This document shows, piece after piece, positions 48,139-57,504 of a DNA stretch of 64,000 nt. The notes under the pieces are model-generated. The model searched no databases and had not been told where the DNA came from. It saw only the letters and a program-made list of their open reading frames with translations. Within the stretch, counting starts at the first letter, position 1. Every line of letters begins with the position of its first letter. Source of the stretch: Streptomyces angustmyceticus (lineage in GTDB: Bacteria; Actinomycetota; Actinomycetes; Streptomycetales; Streptomycetaceae). The position numbers were made by a program, and so were the translations under genes. The stretch lies in NCBI RefSeq assembly GCF_019933235.1, contig NZ_CP082945.1:7663501-7727500 (forward strand), written 5' to 3'.

Positions 48139-49365
48139 TTACGCCCGCTGCACCACCAGCGGCAGCCGCTCGGCGCCGAAGACATTGCTGCCGTGGAACG
48201 ACAGAGGGGAGCCGGCGTCCACCCGAACGGAGCGGAAACGGTCCAGCATCAGCTCCAGCACGATCCGGCTCTCCAGACGGGCGAGCGGAGCGCCGATGCA
48301 GTAGTGGATGCCGTGACCGAATGCCGTCTGCCGGGAGTTGGACCGCTCCGGCACGAAGGCCGCGGGGTCCTCGAAGACCCGCTCGTCATGGTTGGCGGAC
48401 AGCAGCCACAGGTGGACGAGGGTGTTCGGCTCGACGACCTCCCCGGCGATCTCCACCTGCCGGGTCGGCACCCGCTCGACGCGGGTGAACGGCGGCCGGC
48501 AGCGCAGCGTCTCCTCGATCACCGCCGGAATCCCGGACCGGTCCGCGCGCAGCGCCTCCCAGCGCTCCGGCGCGCTGTCCAGGCACAGCAGGATGTTCCC
48601 GAGCAGCACCGAGGTCGTGATGTGGCCCGCGAGCAGCAGCAGCGTGGCGAAGCTGACGATCTCGTCGTCGGACAGCCGCTGACCGTCGACCTCCGCCTCG
48701 ACCAGGGTGCCGATCAGATCGTCGTGCGGGATGCTCCGGCGGGCGTCCACGAACTCCTGCAGATACGCCGAGATCTCCTTGCCGGTCACCTCCATGCGCT
48801 GCACACTCTCCGGGTCCGAGGCATCCGTGGCGAGCAACTGCCCGCCCCACGCCTGGAACGTGTCGTGGTCGCGGAGCGGCACGCCCAGCATCGTGGCGAT
48901 CACCATCACCGGCAGCGGATGGGCCACCGCGTCGACCAGGTCGAAACGGTCACCGTCGACGGCGTCGAACAGCTCCCGGGTCAGGGTGGTGATCCGCGGG
49001 GTCAGTTCGGAGACCAGCCGGTGGGTGAACGCCCGGCTGACCAGGCGGCGCAGCTTGCCGTGCTGCGGGGGGTCGAGCAGCAACAGGACGCCGCTCGGCG
49101 TCTCGCCGCCGCACAGACGCCCCACCGTGTCGGAGGAGTACACCTCCGGATCCGCCATGATGCGGACCACGTCCGCGTGTCTGAAGACATGAGCGTTCCC
49201 CGACTCGTCCCGCCAGACCGGTCTTTCGTCGCGCATCCGGCGCATCCAGGCCAGCAGTGTCGCCCCGCCGTCCGGCTCCACCGTCGGAGGCCGGACGATC
49301 TCCGGGCCGGGCACGCACGCCGGATACGGCACATTCGGGAGGACATTCGACATGTTCTGCGGCAC
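48139..49365 (-). CDS. Cytochrome P450 monooxygenase (408 residues)
   Basis: A soluble bacterial class I P450, likely to hydroxylate or epoxidise the macrolide or its sugar. Visible motifs: I-helix AGHITT (246-251), K-helix EETLR with ExxR at 285-288, and heme loop FGHGIHYCIG with ligand Cys356. The I-helix has Ile where many P450s have Glu or Asp before the conserved Thr pair. I recall AGHITT in other actinomycete P450s, so this need not mean loss of activity. The GTG start at 49365-49363 is chosen because GGGG lies 8 nt upstream; a longer in-frame extension is Arg/Gly-rich and unlike the family. The gene converges on the ferredoxin, its probable electron donor. Confidence 0.94.
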   Translation of the reverse strand: MPQNMSNVLPNVPYPACVPGPEIVRPPTVEPDGGATLLAWMRRMRDERPVWRDESGNAHVFRHADVVRIMADPEVYSSDTVGRLCGGETPSGVLLLLDPPQHGKLRRLVSRAFTHRLVSELTPRITTLTRELFDAVDGDRFDLVDAVAHPLPVMVIATMLGVPLRDHDTFQAWGGQLLATDASDPESVQRMEVTGKEISAYLQEFVDARRSIPHDDLIGTLVEAEVDGQRLSDDEIVSFATLLLLAGHITTSVLLGNILLCLDSAPERWEALRADRSGIPAVIEETLRCRPPFTRVERVPTRQVEIAGEVVEPNTLVHLWLLSANHDERVFEDPAAFVPERSNSRQTAFGHGIHYCIGAPLARLESRIVLELMLDRFRSVRVDAGSPLSFHGSNVFGAERLPLVVQRA

Positions 49366-49494
49366 CGATGATTCCCCTTTCGCGCCGGCCCGGCCGCCTG
49401 CCCGAGCACGCGCCCTGCCGTCGAAACCGCTCTTCACAGATGAGACCGAAGCTCAGCACGGCAGGGCGGCGCGGGACAGGAACGCGGCGGAATT

Positions 49495-49510
49495 CTAGGG
49501 ATTTCCGGAG
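49495..49510. promoter_or_regulatory. Operator-like 16-bp inverted repeat, best match of the family
   Basis: CTAGGGATTTCCGGAG agrees with the recalled PAS-LuxR operator consensus at 15 of 16 positions. The one mismatch is at position 13. It lies 130 bp upstream of the P450 start (minus strand) and 261 bp upstream of the glycosyltransferase start. No clear -10 hexamer was seen at fixed distance on either side. Confidence 0.6.
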
Positions 49511-49617
49511 CCCGGGTGCGGCCGTGCGGGGGTGCCCGCCCCACCGGACGGCGGCAGGGCGCCGACCGGCCCGGATCCTGTCTCCGGGAGCCGGTCCGCG
49601 GGTTCGGCCGCCATTGT

Positions 49618-49633
49618 CTGGAGGAATCCCCAG
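49618..49633. promoter_or_regulatory. Operator-like 16-bp inverted repeat ahead of the sugar operon
   Basis: CTGGAGGAATCCCCAG matches 14 of 16 consensus positions. Together with its flanks (CATTGTCTGG ... CCAGACCCTG) it repeats the copy at 47792-47807 except for the central 8 bases. It is about 140 bp upstream of the glycosyltransferase ATG. Confidence 0.55.
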
Positions 49634-49770
49634 ACCCTGGCGGCGCGGTGCCGCGGGGCACCGCCGCAGACCACAGGATGAGCATCGACACCCTCCGCGC
49701 GCTGGCCGCGAAGGTGTGCCTGGCGGTCATATCGAGACCACCCGACTGTGCGCGACCGAGAGGGGATCCC

Positions 49771-51018
<1,248 letters not shown>

Positions 51019-51081
51019 CCGGGCCGCGTCGGCCGGCGACCGACAGGCCCCCCTGACACCACTCGCCCCAGGATGGAAACC

Positions 51082-52149
51082 GTGAAGGCTCTTGTGCTCT
51101 CGGGAGGCGCGGGTACGCGCCTGCGGCCCATAACCCACACCTCCGCCAAACAACTCGTCCCGGTCGCCAACAAGCCGATCCTCTTCTACGTGCTGGAGGC
51201 CATCGCCGAGACCGGCATCACCGATGTCGGCATGATCATCGGCGACACCGGACCGGAGATCCGGGCGGCGGTCGGCGACGGGTCGCAGTTCGGCCTGAAC
51301 GTGACCTACATTCCGCAGAGCGCCCCGCTCGGCCTCGCCCACGCCGTGCTCATCGCCCGTGACTTCCTGGGCGACGACGACTTCCTGATGTACCTGGGGG
51401 ACAACTTCATCTCCGGCGGCATCACCGATCTCGTCGAGGGTTTCCGCAAGGAGCGCCCCGACGCCCAGCTCGTGCTGAGCCGGGTCCCCGACCCCACCGC
51501 CTTCGGCGTGGCCGAGCTGGACGCCACGGGCCGGGTGACGGGCCTGGAGGAGAAGCCGCGACACCCCAAGAGCGATCTGGCGCTGGTCGGCGTCTATCTG
51601 TTCACCCCCGCGGTGCACGAGGCGGTACGGGCCATCCGGCCGTCCGCGCGCGGCGAACTGGAGATCACCGACGCCGTGCAGTGGATGGTCGAGGACGGAC
51701 AGGACATCCGTTCCGGCGAGCTGTCCGGCTACTGGCGGGACACCGGCAGCGTCGTCGACATGCTGGAGGTCAACCGCATGCTGCTGGAGAGCCAGGAACG
51801 CTGCATCGAGGGCTCCGTGGACGGCGCGAGCGAGATCGTCGGCCGGGTGCGCATCGGACCCGGCGCCATGGTCCGCACCTCGCGTATCGTCGGGCCGGCC
51901 GTGATCGGCGCCGGCACCGTCGTCACCGACTCCCACATCGGCCCGTCCACCTCCATCGCGGAGGACTGCCGCATCCACGACAGCGAACTCGCCTCCTCGA
52001 TCGTGCTGCGCGGTTCGTCGTTCGAGAGCGTGCGCCGGGTGGAGGGCTCACTGGTCGGACGCAACGCGCAGGTGGCGCTCGCACCGCAGGGCCCGGTGGC
52101 CCACCGCCTGGTCATCGGCGACCACGCCAGGGTGCACATCCAGTCCTGA
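51082..52149 (+). CDS. rmlA: Glucose-1-phosphate thymidylyltransferase, long StrD-type (355 residues)
   Basis: Makes dTDP-glucose from glucose-1-phosphate and dTTP, the first step of dTDP-deoxysugar supply. The start MKALVLSGGAGTRLRPIT is the nucleotidyltransferase signature, and a GDNF motif follows further in. From about residue 250 there is a left-handed beta-helix tail of hexapeptide type (IVGRVRIGPGAMV, VIGAGTVV), found in the longer antibiotic-cluster forms. The GTG at 51082 is preferred over the in-frame ATG at 51073: AGGA at 51070-51073 is 8 nt before the GTG, the ATG has no ribosome binding site, and MKALVL is the family start. Confidence 0.94.
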   Translation: MKALVLSGGAGTRLRPITHTSAKQLVPVANKPILFYVLEAIAETGITDVGMIIGDTGPEIRAAVGDGSQFGLNVTYIPQSAPLGLAHAVLIARDFLGDDDFLMYLGDNFISGGITDLVEGFRKERPDAQLVLSRVPDPTAFGVAELDATGRVTGLEEKPRHPKSDLALVGVYLFTPAVHEAVRAIRPSARGELEITDAVQWMVEDGQDIRSGELSGYWRDTGSVVDMLEVNRMLLESQERCIEGSVDGASEIVGRVRIGPGAMVRTSRIVGPAVIGAGTVVTDSHIGPSTSIAEDCRIHDSELASSIVLRGSSFESVRRVEGSLVGRNAQVALAPQGPVAHRLVIGDHARVHIQS

Positions 52150-52196
52150 CACCGCCCGCGCGGCGGGCCGACCATCCCACCCGCACCGAACAACGG

Positions 52197-52204
52197 AAGG
52201 AGGT
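52197..52204 (+). promoter_or_regulatory. Strong Shine-Dalgarno sequence with no start codon at normal distance
   Basis: AAGGAGGT is a near-perfect anti-16S match. There is no ATG, GTG or TTG within 15 bases downstream. The next start used, the ATG of the 4,6-dehydratase, is 47 bases away. An in-frame TAG at 52204-52206 rules out an N-terminal extension from here. Confidence 0.6.
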
Positions 52205-52251
52205 AGGCGCTCCCCACCGGCCCGGCTCCCGGGCCTCGCGCCACAACCTCG

Positions 52252-53252
<1,001 letters not shown>

Positions 53253-53253
<1 letters not shown>

Positions 53254-54260
53254 TGGCCCCGTGCCCCACGCCCGCCGAGCACCGGGACCCGGACGGCCGG
53301 CTGCGCCGGGTGGTCGTGCTGGGCGCGAGCGGATTCATCGGCCGGCAGGTGTCCGCCGCGGTCCGCGCGGCCGGCGGCGAACCCCTGCTGGTGGCACGCC
53401 GGCCGCTCGCGGGCGCCACCGCGCGCTGTCTTCCGCTGGACCTGATCGGCGACGGGCCGGACGCCCTGAGCCGCCTCCTGGACACCGAGCGGCCGAGTGC
53501 CGTGGTCAACGCCGCGGGCGCCGTGTGGTCCCGCGAGCCGGAGACCATGCGGCAGGCCAACCACACCCTGGTCGAGACGGTGCTGGCGGCGCTCGCCGGG
53601 GCCACCTGGCGCCCCCGGCTCGTCCACCTCGGGTCGGTGTTCGAGTACGCCCCGCCCCCGCCGGGCACCGCCCTGGACGAACGGGCACCGACCCGGCCGA
53701 CCACCCCCTACGGGCAGTCGAAACTCCAGGGCACCCGCGCGGTCCTGGCGGCGTCCGCGCAGGGAAGGGCGGACGCGGTGGTGCTGCGGCTGTCGAACGT
53801 GATCGGCGCGGGCACCTCACCGAGCAGCCTGCTGGGACAGGTCGCCGCGCAGTTGCGTGCCGCGGAGGCCGGGCGGGAGGCGGTGGTACGGGTCAGCCCG
53901 CTGCGGGCCAGCCGTGACTTCGTGGACGTCCGGGACACCGCCGACGCGGTGCTGGCCGCCCTGACGAGGCCGGTCGGCGGACAGGTCATCAACATCGGGC
54001 GCGGCGAGGCGGTGCCGGTGCGCTCCATGGTGGAGCGGCTCATCGCGGCCGGCGGAAGACCGGCCCGGATCGTCGAAGGGGCCGGCGCCGGCGTGCGGAC
54101 CGGCACCGGCCTGGACTGGATGCAGGTGGCGACCGGCACCGCCCGACGGCTGCTCGGCTGGTCGGCGCGGCACAGCCTCGACAGCTCCGCACAGGAGCTG
54201 TGGCGGGCGGCCACCGCCCGGCCCGCCCCCGTCACGGGCCCGCCGGCCGCCCAGCACTAG
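53253..54260 (+). CDS. NDP-hexose 4-ketoreductase-like SDR (335 residues)
   Basis: An extended SDR (NAD-dependent epimerase/dehydratase family). GASGFIG near residue 25 binds the cofactor, and YGQSK supplies the catalytic Tyr and Lys. In a dTDP-sugar operon such enzymes usually reduce the 4-keto group at the last step. The exact substrate and stereochemistry cannot be read from sequence, and a C-4 or C-3 ketoreductase or an epimerase-like role is possible. The ATG at 53253 overlaps the preceding stop by one base. The TAG stop (54258-54260) lies inside an operator-like repeat serving the next gene. Confidence 0.8.
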
Positions 54261-54289
54261 CCAAAACCCTAGGTCACAGTCCCTACGGT
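54257..54289 (+). promoter_or_regulatory. Operator-like inverted repeat with -10 for the second glycosyltransferase
   Basis: CTAGCCAAAACCCTAG (54257-54272) is a member of the 16-bp repeat family (13 of 16 consensus positions, perfect CTAG ends). Twelve bases on, TACGGT (54284-54289) fits a -10 hexamer, so the repeat would cover the -35 region. The repeat overlaps the stop codon of the upstream gene. The glycosyltransferase start is 74 bases past the -10. Confidence 0.55.
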
Positions 54290-54362
54290 GGCAGCAGGGG
54301 GACTCGACTGCCGTCGAACGCCCCTGATCCGGCCCCGTACAGCAGCGAGCAGAGGTGTGGAA

Positions 54363-55592
54363 GTGTCAGGGTCCCGAGCGGTATCCCAGCGGCATGTGGC
54401 CGTCTTCGTCTTCGCCGACTTCGGGCACGTCAACCCGACGCTCGGCCTGACCCGTGAACTCGTCGCCCGCGGCCACCGGGTGACCTATGTCGTCGACCAC
54501 CGCTACACCGAACTCGTCGAGCGGGCCGGCGCCCGCGCCGTGGGCTACACCTCCCGGCGCGGCGCGTTCGGCAAGGTGCCCGACCCGAGCGCGGCACGCC
54601 TGGCCGCCGAGGGCTACGAGCTGCTGGTCGAGACGATGGACACGGTCTGCCCGCTCGCCGTGGCCGCCCTCGCCTCCGACGTACCGGACCTCGTGCTCTA
54701 CGACTTCGAGTCGTTCGCGGCCGCCCGGATGACCGCCCGCATCCTGGGCTGCACCACCACCGTGCAGCTGAGCCCCAGCCACGCGTCGAACGAGACCTTC
54801 TCCATGCGGGCGCAGCTGTTCGACCCCGAGGACCCCTCGATGCGCCAGGGCGGCGCCGCGCTGATGCGCTTCACCCGCGACCACGGCCTCGCCCCGGACG
54901 AGCTGGGCCGCTTCCTGGCGGAGTGGGACGACCGCAACCTGGCCTTCCTGCCGCGGGAGTTCCAGATCGAGGGCGCGAGCTTCGACGACCGCTTCGCCTT
55001 CGTCGGCCCCTCGGTCGCCGAGGACGGCGCCGCCGTGCCGTGGACACCGCCCGGCGACGGCCGGCGGCTGGCCCTGGTCTCGCTCGGCACCGAGTCCAAC
55101 CGGCAGCGCGACTTCTTCCGCACCTGCCTGGACGCCTTCGACGGCGACGACTGGCATGTGGTGATGACCCTCGGCCGCGGCAGCGACCTCGCCGGCCTCG
55201 GGCCCGTGCCGCCGCACGTGGAGGTCCACGAGTGGCTGCCGCACCCCGTGGTCCTGCCGCACGCCGATCTGCTGGTCTGCCACGCCGGCATGGGCAGCGT
55301 CATGGAGGCGCTGTACTTCGGCACCCCGGTGATCGCGGTGCCGCAGACCTTCGAACTCGCCCTGACCGCACGGCGTCTGGACGACCTGAAGCTGGGCCGC
55401 TGGATCGACCGCGACCAGCTGACGTCGCAGACCCTCGCCGCGGCCGTCACGGAGATCGTGACCGACCCCGGGACCCCCGAGCGGATGGCGCGGATGCGCG
55501 CACAGGTCCGCGGGGCCGGGGGCGCGGTCCGCGCCGCCGACCTCCTGGAGCAGTGGGCCGCTGACCGTGCCCCGTCCGTCTCCGGGGTCTGA
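54363..55592 (+). CDS. Macrolide-type glycosyltransferase, OleD/OleI (MGT)-like (409 residues)
   Basis: A GT-B, GT1-family enzyme close in motif to the MGT subfamily that glucosylates macrolides for self-protection. GHVNP with His22 (catalytic base position) and DLVLYD with Asp114 match the OleD catalytic pair. HAGMGSVMEALYFGTPVIAV is the donor-binding region. The GTG at 54363 follows GAGG (54352-54355) by 7 nt; longer in-frame starts would run through the promoter. It is transcribed apart from the sugar operon and ends at a strong hairpin. It could inactivate the product inside the cell or attach a second sugar. No OleR-like secreted glycosidase, the usual partner for reactivation, is visible here. 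Confidence 0.9.
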   Translation: MSGSRAVSQRHVAVFVFADFGHVNPTLGLTRELVARGHRVTYVVDHRYTELVERAGARAVGYTSRRGAFGKVPDPSAARLAAEGYELLVETMDTVCPLAVAALASDVPDLVLYDFESFAAARMTARILGCTTTVQLSPSHASNETFSMRAQLFDPEDPSMRQGGAALMRFTRDHGLAPDELGRFLAEWDDRNLAFLPREFQIEGASFDDRFAFVGPSVAEDGAAVPWTPPGDGRRLALVSLGTESNRQRDFFRTCLDAFDGDDWHVVMTLGRGSDLAGLGPVPPHVEVHEWLPHPVVLPHADLLVCHAGMGSVMEALYFGTPVIAVPQTFELALTARRLDDLKLGRWIDRDQLTSQTLAAAVTEIVTDPGTPERMARMRAQVRGAGGAVRAADLLEQWAADRAPSVSGV

Positions 55593-55634
55593 ACCGTCCG
55601 GGCCGCTCCCGCCCCCTGCGGCCCGGACAGCACG

Positions 55635-55666
55635 GGCGCCCGTCACGCTCACGCGTGGCGGGCGCC
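55635..55666. terminator. Strong hairpin terminator between convergent genes
   Basis: A 14-bp stem, GGCGCCCGTCACGC (55635-55648) with GCGTGGCGGGCGCC (55653-55666) and a TCAC loop, has one G-T pair. TTGT follows. It lies 42 bp after the glycosyltransferase stop and 14 bp before the end of the leftward dehydratase gene, so it can stop transcription from both sides. Confidence 0.85.
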
Positions 55667-55680
55667 TTGTGCCGGGCCCG

Positions 55681-56982
55681 TCAGGTGCGGCCGGTGACGA
55701 ACTCGGTGACGCTGCGGATGCTGTGGTCGATCATCTCGTCGGTCAGCCCCGGGAACACCCCGATCCAGAAGGTCCGCTCGGCGATGATGTCGCTGTTGGT
55801 CAGCGGACCGCTCACCCGGAACGGGCTGTTCAGATAGGCCGGGTGGCGGGTGAGATTGCCGGCGAAGAAGCGGCGGGTGGCCACCCGCCGGGACTCCAGG
55901 TGGCCGATGAGCTCCGCCGTCGAGAACGGCGCGCCGTCCAGCACCGTGAGCACGAAGCCGAACCAGCTCGGATCGCTGTCCGGCGTGGGCTCGGGCAGCA
56001 GCAGATGCGGCAGGCCGTCCAGCCCCGCGCGCAGCCGCGCCCAGTTGTGCCGCCGGGCGGCACCGAACTCCTCGATCTTCCCGAACTGGTTGAGCCCGAG
56101 CGACGCCTGCAGGTCCGTCGACTTCAGGTTGTAGCCGATGTGGGAGAAGATGTACTTGTGGTCGTAGCCTTTCGGCAGGGTGCCCATCTGCTGGTCGAAC
56201 CGCTTGAAGCAGCGGTTGTCCTCGCCCGGCTCGCACCAGCAGTCCCGCCCCCAGTCCCGCAGCGATTCCACGATGCGGGCGAGCACCATGTTGTCGGTCA
56301 GCACACAGCCGCCCTCGCCCATGGTGATGTGGTGGGCCGGATAGAAGCTCTCCGTCGCCAGATCCCCGAACGTGCCGGTCAGCCGGCCCCGGTAGGTGCT
56401 GCCGAGGGCGTCGCAGTTGTCCTCGATGAGGAACAGCCCGCGGTCGTCGGCGATCTTGGCTACCTCCTCGACGGCGAAGGGGTTGCCGAGCGCATGGGCG
56501 ATCATGATGGCCCGGGTGCGCGGACCGATGGCCTCCGCGATCCGCTCCGGGGAGGCGTTGTAGGTGCCGAGCTCGACATCGATGAAGACCGGTACCAGAC
56601 CGTTCTGCAGGATCGGATTGACCGTCGTGGGAAAGCCCGCCGCCACGGTCACGACCTCGTCGCCGGGCACCAGCCGCAGGTCCTCCAGCTGAGGTGAGGT
56701 CAGCGCGCTGAGCGCCAGGAGGTTGGCCGAGGAACCCGAGTTGGTCAGATGCGCCTTGCGCAGCCCGAAGTACTTGGCCAGCGCCCGCTCGAACCGGCGG
56801 GAACTGGCACCGGCCGCGATCCGCAGATCCAGGGCCGCCTCGACGAGGGCGACCCGGTCGTCCTCGTCGAGGACCGCGCCCGACGCCGCAACCGGCGTCA
56901 CCCCGGGCACGAACCCGGACGCGACATTGTCCTGGTGGTACGCGCGTACCTGATCCAGAATGTCGCTCTTGCTGTACCCCAT
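55681..56982 (-). CDS. NDP-4-keto-6-deoxyhexose 3-dehydratase, E1-type PLP/[2Fe-2S] (433 residues)
   Basis: Aspartate-aminotransferase fold enzyme that removes the C-3 hydroxyl from an NDP-4-keto-6-deoxyhexose (like E1/DdhC, SpnQ, UrdQ). In FYPAHHITMGEGG, His217 replaces the PLP-binding Lys of aminotransferases, the mark of the dehydratase group. Cys190, 248, 250 and 258 give exactly the C-X57-C-X-C-X7-C spacing of E1, so a [2Fe-2S] cluster is expected. That implies reductive C-3 deoxygenation with an outside electron source. The ATG at 56982 has AGGAGG 9 nt upstream; upstream in-frame extension is Arg-rich and not family-like. Presence of this gene predicts a 3,6-dideoxy or 2,3,6-trideoxy sugar. 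A 2,3-dehydratase is not in the window, so C-2 status is open. Confidence 0.93.
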   Translation of the reverse strand: MGYSKSDILDQVRAYHQDNVASGFVPGVTPVAASGAVLDEDDRVALVEAALDLRIAAGASSRRFERALAKYFGLRKAHLTNSGSSANLLALSALTSPQLEDLRLVPGDEVVTVAAGFPTTVNPILQNGLVPVFIDVELGTYNASPERIAEAIGPRTRAIMIAHALGNPFAVEEVAKIADDRGLFLIEDNCDALGSTYRGRLTGTFGDLATESFYPAHHITMGEGGCVLTDNMVLARIVESLRDWGRDCWCEPGEDNRCFKRFDQQMGTLPKGYDHKYIFSHIGYNLKSTDLQASLGLNQFGKIEEFGAARRHNWARLRAGLDGLPHLLLPEPTPDSDPSWFGFVLTVLDGAPFSTAELIGHLESRRVATRRFFAGNLTRHPAYLNSPFRVSGPLTNSDIIAERTFWIGVFPGLTDEMIDHSIRSVTEFVTGRT

Positions 56983-57183
56983 CGGCTGCCGCCTCCTGTG
57001 AGTGTCCTGCGGGATGTTCGTCGCGTTGCCGCGGGGGTGCGATCCGCGGGTCGCGGCGCGGAGCACGACAGGCCGACGGCGTGTCCCGGCCACGCGGTAC
57101 ACCGGGTCCCGTCACCGGTCGGCTGATCGGGGCCATCAGCTCAGCACGCCGGGCCCGGACGGGGCCAGTGCGGGCCGCGAAGT

Positions 57184-57199
57184 CTAGGGAGTGCCGTAG
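57184..57199. promoter_or_regulatory. Operator-like 16-bp inverted repeat, dehydratase side
   Basis: CTAGGGAGTGCCGTAG has CTA/TAG ends and matches 13 of 16 consensus positions. It lies 202 bp upstream of the 3-dehydratase start and is the nearer of the two copies to that gene. Confidence 0.5.
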
Positions 57200-57244
57200 A
57201 GGCTGCGCGCCGCGGCCCAACGGGCGCCACAAGCCGGGCGGACA

Positions 57245-57278
57245 CTAGGGAATGCCCCACACCGCCGCTGCCCATACT
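57245..57278 (+). promoter_or_regulatory. Operator-like repeat with -10 for the loading PKS
   Basis: CTAGGGAATGCCCCAC (57245-57260) matches 14 of 16 consensus positions. CATACT (57273-57278), 12 bases after the repeat, fits a weak -10. The spacing equals that at 54257-54289. The PKS start is about 225 bp downstream, leaving a long leader. Confidence 0.5.
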
Positions 57279-57326
57279 GGGGCCGGACAGGGGGACGGCG
57301 CTTCTCCACGGTCGGAGCGACGGGAC

Positions 57327-57500
57327 GTGTTCTCCCTCCCGAAGGCGCGAGGACGCTGCGGTGAGACCTCTCGGCGAGAGCGGTACCGGCGGAGCGGACG
57401 GGAGGTTCCGGCGCGCCCGGGCCCAAGGTGCCCGGGGTGCCCGGACGGCCTGCGCCTGCCCGAGGCCAAGGACCGGTTTCCGAAGTGGTGGGAGCGCTAA
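57327..57500 (+). CDS. Possible small leader ORF before the loading PKS (57 residues)
   Basis: GTG at 57327 has GGAG (57314-57317) 9 nt upstream. The frame ends with TAA at 57498-57500, 4 nt before the PKS GTG. The product is Arg-rich with a CPGCP motif and ends KWWER; I do not recognise it. About 84% of third codon positions are G or C, compatible with coding but also with chance in GC-rich DNA. If real, it could couple translation to the PKS. Support is low. Confidence 0.2.
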   Translation: MFSLPKARGRCGETSRRERYRRSGREVPARPGPRCPGCPDGLRLPEAKDRFPKWWER

Positions 57501-57504
57501 CGAC

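Larger units (their letters stand above)
49366..49770. other. Divergent intergenic region between P450 and first glycosyltransferase
   Basis: This stretch of about 405 bp has no convincing gene. It holds two operator-like inverted repeats (49495-49510 and 49618-49633), spaced so that one could serve the leftward P450 and the other the rightward sugar operon. In-frame upstream extensions of the glycosyltransferase run through it, but the family-typical N-terminus and the ribosome binding site mark 49771 as the start. Confidence 0.7.
56983..57504. other. Divergent promoter region between 3-dehydratase and loading PKS
   Basis: About 520 bp with no recognised gene. It contains two operator-like repeats, 61 bases apart (57184 and 57245). 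It also has an imperfect hairpin GCTGAT/ATCAGC at 57122-57140 and one small open frame (57327-57500) that could encode a leader peptide. Confidence 0.7.

Noticed and set aside
49516..49770. N-terminal extension of the first glycosyltransferase to 49516
   Set aside because: The extra residues are Arg/Pro-rich and cover an operator-like repeat. The family begins MRVL at 49771, with a good ribosome binding site.
51073..51081. ATG at 51073 as start of the thymidylyltransferase
   Set aside because: It overlaps the AGGA used by the GTG at 51082, and MKALVLSGG is the usual family start.
54288..54362. N-terminal extension of the second glycosyltransferase to 54288
   Set aside because: It would start inside the -10 region and lacks a ribosome binding site. 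GTG at 54363 has GAGG 7 nt upstream.
56983..57102. N-terminal extension of the 3-dehydratase
   Set aside because: The 40 extra residues are basic and not conserved in the family, and AGGAGG sits just ahead of the ATG at 56982.
57122..57140. Hairpin GCTGAT/ATCAGC as an operator
   Set aside because: Only 6-bp arms, a single copy and no resemblance to the other inverted repeats; too weak to call.
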